In this document: positions 24,237-35,781 of the stretch, one piece after another
How the letters are laid out: the number at the start of each line of letters is the position of its first letter
Position numbering within the stretch: position 1 is the stretch's first letter
Source of the DNA: Nageia nagi
Lineage: Eukaryota; Pinophyta
DNA: 64,000 nt
Assembly (NCBI GenBank): GCA_050084985.1
Contig: JBITNC010000002.1
Location: forward strand, 868,001 to 932,000
Reading direction: 5' to 3'
The notes under the pieces: generated by a model
The model's input: only the letters and a program-made list of their open reading frames with translations
The model's database searches: none
What the model was told of the DNA's origin: nothing
Translations under genes and position numbers: made by a program

Positions 24237-25571
24237 ATGTGGACTAGATCTAAAACCAGAGCAGCAAAAGAAGCATCAAATTTTAGAACGTTAGATACTC
24301 CTAAGAGAAAGACCCTGATCAAGTCCAAGTCTCTGAATAGTATCAGCTCCCTAAAATCCTTTACCAAGCTAGAATCATCCAATCTTCACACTAGAAATAC
24401 CTCTCCTAAAATGGCTAATCCAACTCAGAATATTTATCCAGAATGGGACAATGGAGTACCAATAGCCCTGACGATGTTGCATAACATCCCAGCAAATGTT
24501 TTCAAAACCCTTCTGGAGTTTGATACAACTTTAGAGAAAATGGCTTATGAGCATTGTGTTGATGTAGCTGGCCTAGCGAAGATTCATAATATCCAACATG
24601 AAGATGTCATGGTGAGATTATTGGCTCAGTCTTTCAAGGGAAAGGTCCTAGATTGGTATAGGGGCCTTCCTAATGGATCTATAACCACTTGGGCTCAACT
24701 GGCAGAGCCCTTTATCTTGGAATTTAATGAATTAGGTGATCCTTTTTCTCTATTAACACAGTTCACTTTAGTCAAAAGATATGAGCAAGAAAATATCCCT
24801 GATCTCAATACTAGATTCCAAAAAACTTGGATGAGAGTCCCCATGCTAGTTAGGCCTCAAAAATTTCAAGCCCTGATGTATTACCTAAGAGCCTTTCCTC
24901 CAGATCTCTCTCTGCAAATCCAAAATTCTGGAGTAAATACTTTCTCGAAGGTCTATAGACAAGCAGTATATGCTGAATCCTATCTTATTTCAGTTGGAAA
25001 ATTGCCAAGTCGCATGCCAATGCCTTATTTTCCAATAATCACCCAACAGCAAATTTTGAGACCTCAAGCAATTAGTTTGGCTCCACCACTAGCCAGTATC
25101 CTCGCCCCTGTCCAATAGTGGCCATCAACCTTGCCAGTCCCTAGAGCTCCCTTGGCCTTACCAACCCCTCATCAGCCTAATATGAATCAAGGGGTAGCTT
25201 CATCGATAGAGATTTAGGAACTCTAAAACTTATGTAGAAATATGGCAAACTAGATTACCATTCTAAGCAGATAAAGCAATGCAAGAAGATATCCTTATCC
25301 TACTATAGAAAAGGCTTAGAATGTGTTGAATGAGGATGTAAGCCAAGCTTCCTCTTCAGGGTCAGCCACTGGTTTGTGTTTGGCCTGCAATGATGCTCAT
25401 GAACAAACCACATGTCCTGTTTATCAATACCAAGAATATTTATCAAGAAGTGGGGGCATTCCTCCACCTGGTGTAGCTGACGACATAAGCCGAGATGTGA
25501 ACCTGATGAATTTTGCACCAACGGGTATAGGAGTTTTTGCTATGAAAATAAGATCAGGGAAAAACCCCTAG
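24237..25571 (+). pseudogene. gag of element D1
   Basis: The frame opens at 24237 (MWTRSKTRAAKE) and is open for 293 codons to a TAG at 25116-25118. It continues in the same frame, through a few more stops, to 25571. A retrotransposon gag domain is visible at about residues 110-240 (VLDWYRGLPNG, TWAQLAEPFILEF, LSLQIQNSGV). A CCHC zinc knuckle CLACNDAHEQTTC lies near 25380-25420. Gag would coat and package the element RNA. The stops make it a pseudogene in this copy, although the first 293 codons contain the whole capsid-like region. Confidence 0.85.
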
Positions 25572-25601
25572 TCTTCGGTATTCTGGAAAGAAAAGTTGAA
25601 T

Positions 25602-25910
25602 CCCAAAAGAGCTCCAAAATCAATCATATCAAGACCTCTAGAGAAGAAATGAAATAGTAAAAGGTGGTTCGACGATCAAAAATCAACTTCAGATACTTTC
25701 AGAGAAGGAGATTTAGTATTGAAATGGGATGAGGATAGAGCTAAACTGGGGAAACATAAAAAATTTGAATCCATGTGGTCCAGACCCTATATAGTAGCTA
25801 AATGCATTGGGAAAAATGCCTTTGAGCTGGTAAAATTAAATGGGTGCAAATTGCTAATTTCAGTTAATGGACAGCACCTAAAGCGATATAAGACCGCAAG
25901 CACGGGATAG
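25602..25910 (+). pseudogene. Integrase C-terminal remnant of D1
   Basis: In the same frame as gag, the sequence jumps to FREGDLVLKWD, then a WSRPYIVAKCIGKNAFEL block that matches the GPY/F module at the integrase C-terminus (Gly lost), and ends GQHLKRYKTASTG. This directly shows a deletion that removed protease through the integrase core while keeping the frame. D2 carries the same junction. Confidence 0.8.
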
Positions 25911-26036
25911 ATTGATCAAGAAAAGGATATGATTCTATACATATTGTAAATAGCATGTTGTGTTCATTTATTTTTTAGATTGAGTTCTAAATTCCTCTTT
26001 GATAAAGGCAAAATTTTCCCCCAGAAGTCACCATAA

Positions 26037-27595
26037 TGTATATCCATACATAATAAATTCTTTATTAAAGCCTTGGTGTACTTTACATGCAATCATGAGT
26101 TCATTTTAAGATCCCCAAGAGTTTTTCTGGAGCAAATAAAGTAGGCTAAAGTCAGTAGATAAAGCATTCTAGAATGAAATGATGACATCATAGAAGAAAG
26201 GATAAAGCTCAGTTGTGGAAAAGCCCAGGTTCCAAAGGAGGTGAGGTCAGCAAGAGATAATCGAGCAAGCTGAAGCCTGCAAATTAAGTGTTCTGGAAGT
26301 AAAGCATTTTGAAATAAAATGATGACATCACAAAGGATAAGATAGTCACATTTTGGTAAAGATCAGGTTCTAGAGATGATGAGGTCAGCAAGGGGTGATT
26401 AAAAAGCTCGAAGTCAGTAGATAAAACATTCTAGAATGAAATGATAAAGCTCAGTTGTGGAAAAGCCCAGGTTCCAGAGGAGGTGAGGTCAGCAAGAGAT
26501 AATCAAAGAAGTTGGAACCTATAAATTAAATGTTCCAAAAGTAAAACATTTTGGAATAAAATGATGACATCATGGAGGATAAGATAGTCACATTTTGGTA
26601 AAGATCAAGTTTCGAAGATGATGAGGTCAGCGAGGAGTGATCGAATAGTCGAAGCCAGTGAGTAGAGCATTCTGGAAGTATGAAGATGACATCATGGGGA
26701 GAACAATGTTCACATTTTTGAATGAAACTGAGTCCCAAAAGTGATGAGGTCAGCAAGGAATGATTAAATAGCCAGAGCCGGTGAGTAGAGCATTCTGGAA
26801 TGTAGAGATGAGGTCAAAAAAGAGAGATTGAATAGCTGGAGCCAGTAAATAGAATACCCCAAAAGAGACAAGGTCAGTAAGAGGTCAAATCATAGTTATC
26901 AAGAAGCTGTATCATCTACAATCTACCCCATTTTTTGTAATATTCTACCAAGTGGCATATGTAGGTAGTATCAATTAAAAGAAGGCTAGAATCTTGAAGC
27001 CATTTTTGTAAACATTTCTATTCTATAATTCTCGTAACTATTGTTATTGCAGTATAAGTATATGAAAATAAAGTGAAAGAGGGGTCAGAAGCCCTAGTAT
27101 TGCTCTTTACATTTGTTCTCGAAGACCTATAGTTTTTATCAGTAATATGATACCATCTTGACCTTTCTTGTCTAGCACTCGTAATTATCATTCTTAATTT
27201 GGTTACATCATGGCAGCTTGGCTTGTTTCCTAAATGATAATTGTGAGTTGCTAGTATAACTATGTCTGCTACATGGTAGAGTAAAGCTGGGAAACTATTA
27301 GAGAGTGAGAGCTTGTACTGTAGCTGCTACACTAGATTCAGACCAAGGTTTCACACACTGTGAAAGCCCATGCTGAACTAGTGATCCACCTTTACTTTCT
27401 CTCTTGTTACCCTAAGCCTTTTTGCTTAAATTCCTCACACTCTACTCCTTTTTATTTTCTTTCCTATTACTTCTCCTACACCCAATGTATAAGGAACCAG
27501 CCTTCTCCAGAGATTAGATTGTCACCATAGTCTATTCTTGATTTACTTTGGTTAAGATTGTTCATGGCGCATATATTACACAATCCTAATCAACA
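26037..27595 (+). repeat. Element D1 3' LTR
   Basis: Same length as the 5' LTR (1559 bp) and collinear, with scattered, mostly transition differences. U3 repeat array at about 26150-26900. Confidence 0.9.
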
Positions 27596-27600
27596 ATAGT

Positions 27601-29355
27601 GTTTTTCTTTAGGTATCAAAACATAACAATAACATAAAAAGAAAAAAAGAAAAAGAACAAGTTTGGCATATTGACTAAAGATGATTTTTGACATAAGCAT
27701 ATCTATTATCAATGAGCACTTAACAATGATGTTTTGTTTAATTAACATTGTTTACCCATCTTCATTTGCTTGAGAGGTGAAGTATTTAATATCTCAAGTT
27801 CAGGTCAACACCATCATATCCTAGCAAGTTGGCAATACATCATGTATCCTTGTCTTATAGTATTTTCCTTGAGCATATCCCTTTTGCTTACCATTACTTG
27901 TGATAAACTTATCATTCTAGTGTTGTGATCATATCAAAGGCATTGTCATCTTTGCTTTCCATTAAACATGGGGAAAAATAATTTTGTTTTTCATTCAATA
28001 TAAGACAAAATAACATCACCTCTTTTATTCTATTCAACATGAGGCAAGATCCCTTTGCTTTCCATTAAACATGGGGAAAAATAGCATCATCTCTTATTTT
28101 CCATTAAGCATGGGACAAAATTCCTTTGCTTTCCATTAAACATGGAGCAAAATCAGCCTTATCATGGTCACATCATTGAGCATATCATGTTATAAGTCTA
28201 GTATTTTCACATGTTTGCACAAACTGGGTTATCCTATATTGATCATATATTTGGGATCATTTCACACTTGTCTTCCAACATTAGGTAGGTTTCCATGTCT
28301 ACATCCCTCCACCACCTTGTTTAGCAAAATATCATTGAGCATTATCATATAAACATTGGTAATTATCAAATAAATCAAAAACATAAAAACATATATATAA
28401 ACATTTTCTTTTGTTTTTATGTTATGTCTTACATGCATGCAAGATTCACCTCAAAAAAGGCAATTGTAAACACCCAAAAAGCACATCTTGGTCATAAAAA
28501 TAGGAAACCAAACGTAAAACATTAAAAATTATCGAAATATAGCAAAATTCTAACATAGGACCTACTTGTCTAGACCATTGTCTAAGTGTCCAAACAATTG
28601 CATAATTGTTTGACATATTGACAACTTTGTAATCATCTACACGATTGCGTAATTATCTGAACAATCCTAACATTATAATTATTTGGATGATTATGCAATA
28701 ATTTTGGCTCTCTTGGTCATTATCACATGAGTTTTTTTAGCTTTTGAGGAGCACTTATAGGATAGAACCGAGCATCAACAAGCAATATTGAGCACATATC
28801 ACCATCATTTAGGGTTTTACAAGAAACCCACCATGGACTAGCCCTTTCAAGGTTATCTCACCCCACTTTGAATGGAATATAGGTATATTTCTTGTCAATT
28901 ATGAACATATATGCATGGATCTTGCTTATGTGAGGGTTTTGCAGGTCTTGGAGAATAAGTAGAGCATTTGGAGAATTTGTATCCACTAATTAACTAGCAT
29001 TGATTTGTTTATTTGTATTATTTATGGCATATAAGCATATTTAGGCTAATATCATCCTAGGTTTTCATATTAGAGTTTTGTTAATCTTGCATACCCATAT
29101 CATTTAATATCATGATCTAGTCTAGCCATCATTATTTGATATCTTGCATATTATCAATTGCATATCATTTAGCTTTAGATCATTTTCTTGATATATGCTT
29201 AGCATATGATTTACTCATAACCTAGGGTTTATCAAGAATCATTTTGTCTTGCATTTTATTTATCATTGATTCTATCATTTAGGATAAAAGCATATCATAT
29301 AGCATTAGCATTAGTCCAAAGAGCATATAATCTCACATCATAAGCATTCTTGCTA
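27601..29355. other. Intergenic spacer between D1 and D2 with a small minisatellite
   Basis: No gene seen. About 27945-28155 holds four to five degenerate copies of a 40-60-bp unit containing 'tttgctttccattaaacatggggaaaaat'. About 28560-28700 is rich in short inverted 'ttgcataattgtt' motifs. About 29020-29340 is AT-rich low-complexity sequence with repeated 'gcatatcat'. The last five bases before D2 (29356-29360, CTTTC) are its target duplication. Confidence 0.6.
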
Positions 29356-29360
29356 CTTTC

Positions 29361-31108
29361 TGTATATTCATACATAATAAATTCTTTATTAAAGCCCCGG
29401 TGTACTTTACTTGCAATCATGGGTTCATTTTAAGATCCACGAGAGTTTTTTTGGAGCAAACAAAATAGGCCAGAGTCCGGAAGTAAAGCATTCTGGAATG
29501 AGATGATGACATCACAGAGGATAAGACGATCATGTTTTGGTCAAAGACCGGGTTTCGAAAGTGATGAGGTCAGCAAGGAGCGACCCAAAGCCGGAGCCAG
29601 TGAGCAAAACTTTCTGAAGGTAAGAGATGATGTCAACGATTTTGGGCCTTAACCCAAAGCTGGAGCCCCGTAAAATATGCATTCTGGAATGGAATGATGA
29701 CATCACGGAGTATGAGACAGTCACATTTTGGTAAAGACCAAGTTTCAAAGAGGATGAGGTCAGCAAGGGGTGATTTAAAAAAAAAAAAAGCCAGAGTTAG
29801 TAGATTAAGCATTCCAAAATGGAATGATAAAAGCTCAGTTGTGGTAAAAACTGGGTTCCGAAGAAAGTGAGTAGAGTATTCTGGAAGCATGAAGATGATG
29901 TCACAGGGAGAATAATGTTCACATTTTAAAGAAAACTGGGTCCTGGAGATGATGTGTTCAGCAAGAGATAATCAAAGGAGCCAGAGCTGGTAGCTTAAGT
30001 GTTCTGGAAGTAAAGCATTTCAGATAAAATGATGATGTCACAGCAGAAAGGATAAAGCCTAGTTGTGGAAAGGCCCAGGTTCTGGAGATGTTGAGGTCAG
30101 CAAGGGATAATTGAAGAAGTCAGAGCCCATTAAGTAGAGCATTCCAAAAATATGATGATAACATCATAGATTTCAGGTCTTAACCCAAAACCAGAGCCCG
30201 GAAGTGATGAGGTCAGCAAAGAGCGATCAAATAGCTGGAGCCAGTGAGAAAAACATTTCGAAATGTAGAGACGAAGCCAACAAAAGGTCAGATCATAGTT
30301 GTCAAGAAGCGTATCATCTGCAATCTTACCCATTTTTGTAATATTCTACCAAGTGGCATATGTAGGTAATATTAGTTAAAAGAAGGCTAGAATCTTTAAG
30401 CCATTTTGTAAATGTTTTTATTCTGCAAATCTTGTAACTGCTATTACTGTAGTATAAGTATATGAAAATAAAGTGGAAGAAGGGTCGGAAGCCTAGTATT
30501 GCTCTTTACATTTGTTCTCAAAGACCTGTAGTTTTTATCAGTAATATGATACCATCTTGACCTTTCTTGTCTAGCACTCGTAATTGTCATTCTTAATTTG
30601 GTTACATCGTGGCAGCTTGGCTTGTTTCTTGAATGATAATTGCAAGTTGCTAGTATAACTATGTCTGCTACATGGTAGAGTAAAGCTGGGAAACTATTAG
30701 AGAGTGAGAGCTTGTACCGTAGCTGCTACACTAGATTCAGGCCAAGGTTTCACACACTGTGAAAGCTCACGTTGAACTAGTGATCCACCTTTGCTTTCTC
30801 TCTTGTTACCCTAAGCCTTTTGCTTAAATTCCTCGCACTCTACTCCTTTTTATTTTCTCTCTTCTTACCATAAGCCTTTTGCTTAAATTCCTTGCACCCT
30901 ACTCCTTTTATTTCTTTCCTGTTACCCTAACCCTTTTGCTTGAATTCCTTGCACTCTACTCTTTTATTTTTCTTTCCTTCTACTTTTCCTACACCCAATG
31001 TTTAAGGAACTGGCCTTCTCCAGAGATCAGACTGTCACCATAGTCTATTCTTGATTTACTTTGGTTAAGATTGTTCATGTCGCATATATTACACAATCCT
31101 AATCAACA
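29361..31108 (+). repeat. Element D2 5' LTR
   Basis: TGTATATTC...AATCAACA. U3 repeat array at about 29470-30290, including 'tgatgtcacaggg' and 'tgacatcacgg' palindrome variants. Confidence 0.9.
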
Positions 31109-31119
31109 GTATCTCTTTT

Positions 31120-31137
31120 TGGCATGCCCGGTGGGAC
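31120..31137 (+). promoter_or_regulatory. Probable primer-binding site of D2
   Basis: TGGCATGCCCGGTGGGAC, one base different from D1, 11 nt after the LTR. Confidence 0.5.
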
Positions 31138-31256
31138 ACGAAGAAACTTATTGGCGACTCTGCTGAAGCACTATCTATGGTATGTATTAAAGCAAATTAT
31201 TTGTAAATATCATATGTGCTTTTGAACCCGTCATTTTCTTTTGCAACCTAGAGTTT

Positions 31257-32591
31257 ATGTGGATAAGATCTAAAACTAGAGTAGCAAAAGAAGCACCAGA
31301 TTTTAGAATGTTAGATACTCCTAAGAGAAAGACCTTGATCAAGTCCAAGTCTCTGAATAGTATCAGCTCCCTAGAATCCTTTACCAAGCCAGAATCATCC
31401 AATCTTCATACTAAAAATACCTCTCCTGAAATGGCTAATCTAGCTCAAAATGTTTATCCGGAATGGGACAATGGGGTACCAATAGCCCTGGCGGTGTTGC
31501 ATGACATCCCAGCAAATGTTTTCAAAACCCTTCCAGAGTTTGATGCAACTTCAGAGAAAACAACTTATGAGCATTGTGTTGATATAGCTGGCCTAGCTAA
31601 GATTCACAATATCTAGCATGAAGATGTCATGGTGAGATTACTGGCTCAATCTTTCAAGGGAAAGGTCCTAGATCAGTACAGGGGCCTTCCTAACGGATCT
31701 ATAACTACTTGGGCTCAACTGGTAGAGCCCTTTATCTTGGAATTTAATGAATTAGAAGATCCCTTTTCCTTGTTAACACAGTTCACTTCTATTGAAAGAT
31801 ATGAGCAAGAAAATATCCTAGATTTCAATATTAGATTCCAAAAAACTTGGGTAAGAGTCCCAATGCCAGTCAGGCCTCAGCAATTTCAAGCCTTAATGTA
31901 TTACCTGAGAGCCTTTCCTCCAGATCTCTCTCTGCAAATCCAAAATTCTAGAGTAAATACTTTCCCAGAGGTCTATAGACAAGTAGTATATGCTGAATCC
32001 TATCTTATTGCAGTTGGAAAATTGCCAAGTCACATACCAATGCCTTATTTTCCAATAACCACCCAGCAGCAAGTTTTGAGACCTCAAGCAATTAGTTTGG
32101 CTCCACCACTGGCCAGTATCCCTGCCCCTATCCAACAGTGGCCATCAACCTTGCCGATCCCTAGAGCTCCCTTGGCCTTACCAACCCCTCATCAGCCTGA
32201 TATGAATCAAGGGGTAGCTTCATTGATGGAGATTCAGGAACTCCAAAATTTGTGTAGAAATATGGCAAATCGGATTACCATGCTAAGCAGACAAAGCAAT
32301 GCAAGAAGATATCCTTATCTTGCTGTAGAAAAGGCTTAGAATGTGTTGAATGATGATGTAAGCCAAGCTTCCTCTTTTGGGTCAGCCTCTAGTTTATGTT
32401 TGGCATGCAATGATGCTCATGAACAAACCACATGTCCTATTTATCAGTATCAAGAATATTTATCAAGAAGTGGGGGCATTCCTCCGCCTGGTGTAGCTGA
32501 CGACATAAGCCAAGATGTGAAACTGAGGAATTTTGCACCAGCGGGTATAGGAGGTTTTACTGTGGAAACAAGATCAAGGAAAAACCCCTAG
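31257..32591 (+). pseudogene. gag of element D2
   Basis: Frame from 31257 (MWIRSKTRVAKE), interrupted by TAG at 31614-31616 where D1 has a Gln codon, then open 31629-32339, one more stop, and 32343-32591. It has the same gag domain (VLDQYRGLPNG, AEPFILEF-like) and zinc knuckle CLACNDAHEQTTC. Fewer stops than D1 downstream: the 236-codon segment runs through positions that are stops in D1. Confidence 0.85.
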
Positions 32592-32913
32592 TCTCTAGTA
32601 TTCCAAAAAGAAAATTTGAACCCCAAAAGAGCTTCGGAATGAATCATATCAAGACCTCCGAAGAAGAAATGAAATAGTAAAAGGTGGTTCGACGGTCGAA
32701 AATCAACTTTGGATACTTTCAAAGAAGGAGATTCGGCATTGAAATGGGATGAGGACATTGCTTTTTTTTTTTTTTTTAAAAAAAGTGTTTCTTTTTTTCA
32801 GACCCTATGTAGTAGTGAAATGCTTTGGTATTATTTTTGGTATTATTTTTTTTAGATTGGGTTCTAAATTCCTCTTTGATAAAGGCAAAATTTTCCCTCA
32901 GAGGTTGCCATAA
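32592..32913 (+). pseudogene. Decayed integrase tail of D2 with T/A homopolymer insertion
   Basis: The frame continues to FKEGDSALKWDEDI and then meets a run of about 17 T followed by A-rich sequence (32760-32785). In D1 the integrase GPY/F module continues here. The homopolymer has replaced most of the tail. Confidence 0.7.
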
Positions 32914-34659
32914 TGTATATTCATACATAATAAATTCTTTATTAAAGCCCCGGTGTACTTACTTGCAATCATGGGTTCATTTTAAGATCCTCGGGAGTTT
33001 TTTGGAGCAAACAAAATAGGTTAGAGTCCGGAAGTAAAGCATTCCGAAATGAGATGATGACATCGTAGAGGATAAGACGGTCATGTTTTGGTCAAAGATC
33101 GGGTTTCGGAAGTGATGAGGTCAGCAAGGAGCAACCCAAAGCCAGAGCCAGTGAGCAAAACTTTTCAGAGGTAAGAGATGATGTCAACAATTTTGGGCCT
33201 TAACCCAAAGCCGGAGCCCCGTAAAATATGCATTCCAGAATGAAATGATGACATCGCAGAGTATGAGACAGTCACATTTTGGTAAAGACTGGGTTCCGAA
33301 GAGGATGAGTTCAGCAAGGGGTGATTTAAAAAAAAAAAGTCAGAGTTAGTAGATTAAGCATTCCGAAATGGAATGATAAAAGCTCAGTTGTGGTAAAAAC
33401 TAGGTTCTGGAGAAAGTGAGTAGAGCATTCCGGAAGCATGAAGATGACGCCACGGGGAGAACAATGTTCACATTTTTAAGAAAATTGGGTCCTGGAGATG
33501 ATGTGTTTAGTAAGAGATAATCAAAGGAGCTGGAGCCAGTAGCTTAAGTGTTCTAGAAGTAAAGCATTTTGGATAAAATGATGATGTCACAGTGGAAAGG
33601 ATAAAGCCTAGTTGTGGAAAGGCCTGGGTTCCAGAGATGTTGAGGTCAGCAAGGGATAATTGAAGAAGCTGGAGCCCGTTAAGTAGAGCATTCCAGAAAT
33701 ATGATGATGACATCATGAATTTCAGGTCTTAACCCAAAACTGAAGCTTGAAAGTGATGAGGTCAGCAAAGAGCGATCAAATAGCTGGAGCCAGTGAGTAA
33801 AACATTCTAGAATGTAGAGATGAAGCTATCAAAAGGTCAGATCACAGTTGTCAAGAAGCATATCATCTACAATCTTGCCCATTTTTGTAATATTCTACCA
33901 AGTGGCGTATGTAGGTAATATCATTTAAAAGAAGGCTGGAATCTTTTAGCTGTTTTGTAAATGTTTCTATTCTGCAAATCTTGTAACTGCTATTACTACA
34001 GTATAAGTATATGAAAATAAAGTGGAAGAAGGGTCAGAAGCCTAGTATTACTCTTTACATTTGTTCTCAAAGACCTGTAGTTTTTATTAGTAATATGATA
34101 CCATCTTGACCTTTCTTGTCTAGCACTCATAATTGTCATTCTTAATTTGGTTACATCGTGGTAGCTTGGCTTGTTTCCTGAATGATAATTGCGGGTTGCT
34201 AGTATAACTGTGTCTGCTACATGGTAGAGTAAAGTTGGGAAACTATTAGAGAGTGAGAGCTTGTACTATAGCTGCTACACTAGATTCAGACCAAGGTTTC
34301 ACACACTGTGAAAGCCCGCGCTGAACTAGTGATCCACCTTTGCTTTCTCTCTTGTTACCCTAAGCCTTTTGCTTAAATTCCTCGCACTCTACTCCTTTTT
34401 ATTTTCTCTCTTATTACCCTAAGCCTTTTGCTTAAATTCCTCGCACACCCTACTCCTTTTATTTCTTTCCTGTTACCCTAACCCTTTTGCTTGAATTCCT
34501 TGCACTCTACTCTTTTATTTTTCTTTCCTTCTACTTTTCCTACACCCAATGTATAAGGAACCGGCCTTCTCCGGAGATCAGACTATCACCATAGTCTATT
34601 CTTGATTTACTTTGGTTAAGATTGTTCACGGTGCATATATTACACAATCCTAATCAACA
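32914..34659 (+). repeat. Element D2 3' LTR
   Basis: Collinear with the 5' LTR. Contains an intact TTCCGGAA palindrome at 33428-33435, which is decayed in most other repeat units. Confidence 0.9.
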
Positions 34660-34664
34660 CTTTC

Positions 34665-34988
34665 TACCATCCATTTTAATTTGGACGAGGCCTACTCTCT
34701 TATTGAGCTATGGCTTCCCGTACTTGATTGGTCACAAGGTCTTCGAGATATGTGATTTGAGGTTTCCTCTAACATAATTTATTTTATAGGTCTCCTTAGA
34801 TATCACTCATCACATCAAACTTTCAAAAGAAAAAGATCATGATATCTCATCCCTATCTTGCTAATCACATTATAGGGACCAATCTTAGGATATATGGTTG
34901 ATTTCTTAGAATTGTTCACAAATTGTGTCAAGTGGTTTGTAGTTAGGAAATTGGACATCACAAGAAGGTTTACCTATTCCTGATTACC
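34665..34988. other. Unassigned sequence between D2 and element B
   Basis: About 320 bp with no open frame or motif I recognise on either strand. It could be a relic of another element. Confidence 0.4.
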
Positions 34989-35132
34989 TATGATGTCCCC
35001 CTTGTATGATTATAATTCATTATGGAATTCAATGGATTCCTCTTGTAATATATTTTATTATTGCATTATACTTTCATCTTGTAACTTGAGTTAGAAGACT
35101 TAATGAGTCAATTGACCCCATTGTGAGCCCCA

Positions 35133-35137
35133 AGTGG
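35133..35137 (+). repeat. Left TSD (AGTGG) of the Copia insertion
   Basis: Matches AGTGG at 40288-40292. The interrupted LTR block, caagtgg|aacatctccctccc, is uninterrupted in elements A and E. Confidence 0.95.
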
Positions 35138-35703
35138 TGTTAGAAAATGGAGACTACAACCGGCTAGAAAATAGAGAGCAGTTTCTTTCTGGTTTAACAC
35201 CAAATTTCAGTTGCCAAGAAGCGATGACACCTATTTATTAGTTACAGAAGGGTTGGGGTTACCTAACGACCTTCCAGATCTAACTTGGGTTTAAGTTGGG
35301 TTGGTTTGTACCTATAAATAAGAGGCTTGAGTTGAGGCATGTAATATGTAGTTTTGACAGCAATTGTGAAGTAGATTGTGATTATAGTTTGATGTCTTAT
35401 GTAGATAGTATGTGAGAGAGATTGTAGTGAGGCTTTGTTGTAACTCCAAAGTGAAGGTTGTAGCAAGATTATGCTGTTGGTTTGTTGCTTGGAGGACTTG
35501 AAGAATGATATGCAAAAGGGTTGAAAGCTTCTCTGTGGATGTAGCCTACACTGGGTGAACCACGTTATCTCTTGTGTCTCTCTTGTGTGATTGATGTTCA
35601 TGGTTGTTTGATTTTAGTAGTATGCTTAAATGTTGTTTCTTTTTGCCAAGGACCAGAAGAATTGTGAATTCTCTTGCTTATATAAACTTATTAAATCCTA
35701 ACA
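35138..35703 (+). repeat. Copia 5' LTR
   Basis: 566 bp, TGTTAGAAAATGG...AATCCTAACA. TATA-like TATAAATA at 35313-35320. Confidence 0.96.
35313..35320 (+). promoter_or_regulatory. TATA box of the Copia LTR promoter
   Basis: cctataaataagagg, a plant-type TATA box about 175 bp into the LTR. The same box is at 39897-39904 in the 3' LTR. Confidence 0.7.
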
Positions 35704-35705
35704 AG

Positions 35706-35717
35706 TGGTATCAGAGC
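35706..35717 (+). promoter_or_regulatory. Copia primer-binding site
   Basis: TGGTATCAGAGC, perfect complement of the initiator tRNA-Met 3' end, 2 nt after the LTR. Confidence 0.95.
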
Positions 35718-35781
35718 TTATTGTTGTGTTGGGATTTTGTTGGTGAATCTTGTGTGTAGATTGGAAACCAAGAAGAGCACT

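Larger units (their letters stand above)
22530..27595 (+). mobile_element. Element D1: deletion-derivative gypsy LTR retrotransposon
   Basis: Exact 5-bp duplication ATAGT at 22525-22529 and 27596-27600. Two LTRs of 1559 bp (22530-24088 and 26037-27595) start TGTATATCCATACATAATAA and end AATCAACA. The interior has gag, then a jump to the last part of integrase; protease, RT, RNase H and the integrase core are missing. Non-autonomous. Confidence 0.92.
29361..34659 (+). mobile_element. Element D2: second deletion-derivative gypsy element
   Basis: Exact duplication CTTTC at 29356-29360 and 34660-34664. LTRs 29361-31108 (1748 bp) and 32914-34659 (1746 bp). Same family, orientation and internal deletion as D1, inserted independently. 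The LTRs are longer than D1's, partly because a 'ttaccctaagccttttgcttaaattcc' unit is repeated three times (about 30800-30990 and 34345-34530). Confidence 0.92.

Noticed and set aside
27945-28155. CRISPR-like spaced repeats
   Set aside because: Repeats are degenerate, unit length varies, and the surroundings are plant retroelements.
35263-35601. Minus-strand frames in the Copia LTRs (also 39896-40185)
   Set aside because: They recur in both LTRs only because the LTRs are duplicates, and they overlap the LTR promoter region.
35706-35717. tRNA-like TGGTATCAGAGC matches, also at 58109
   Set aside because: Only the 12-nt primer-binding sites; no flanking tRNA cloverleaf.
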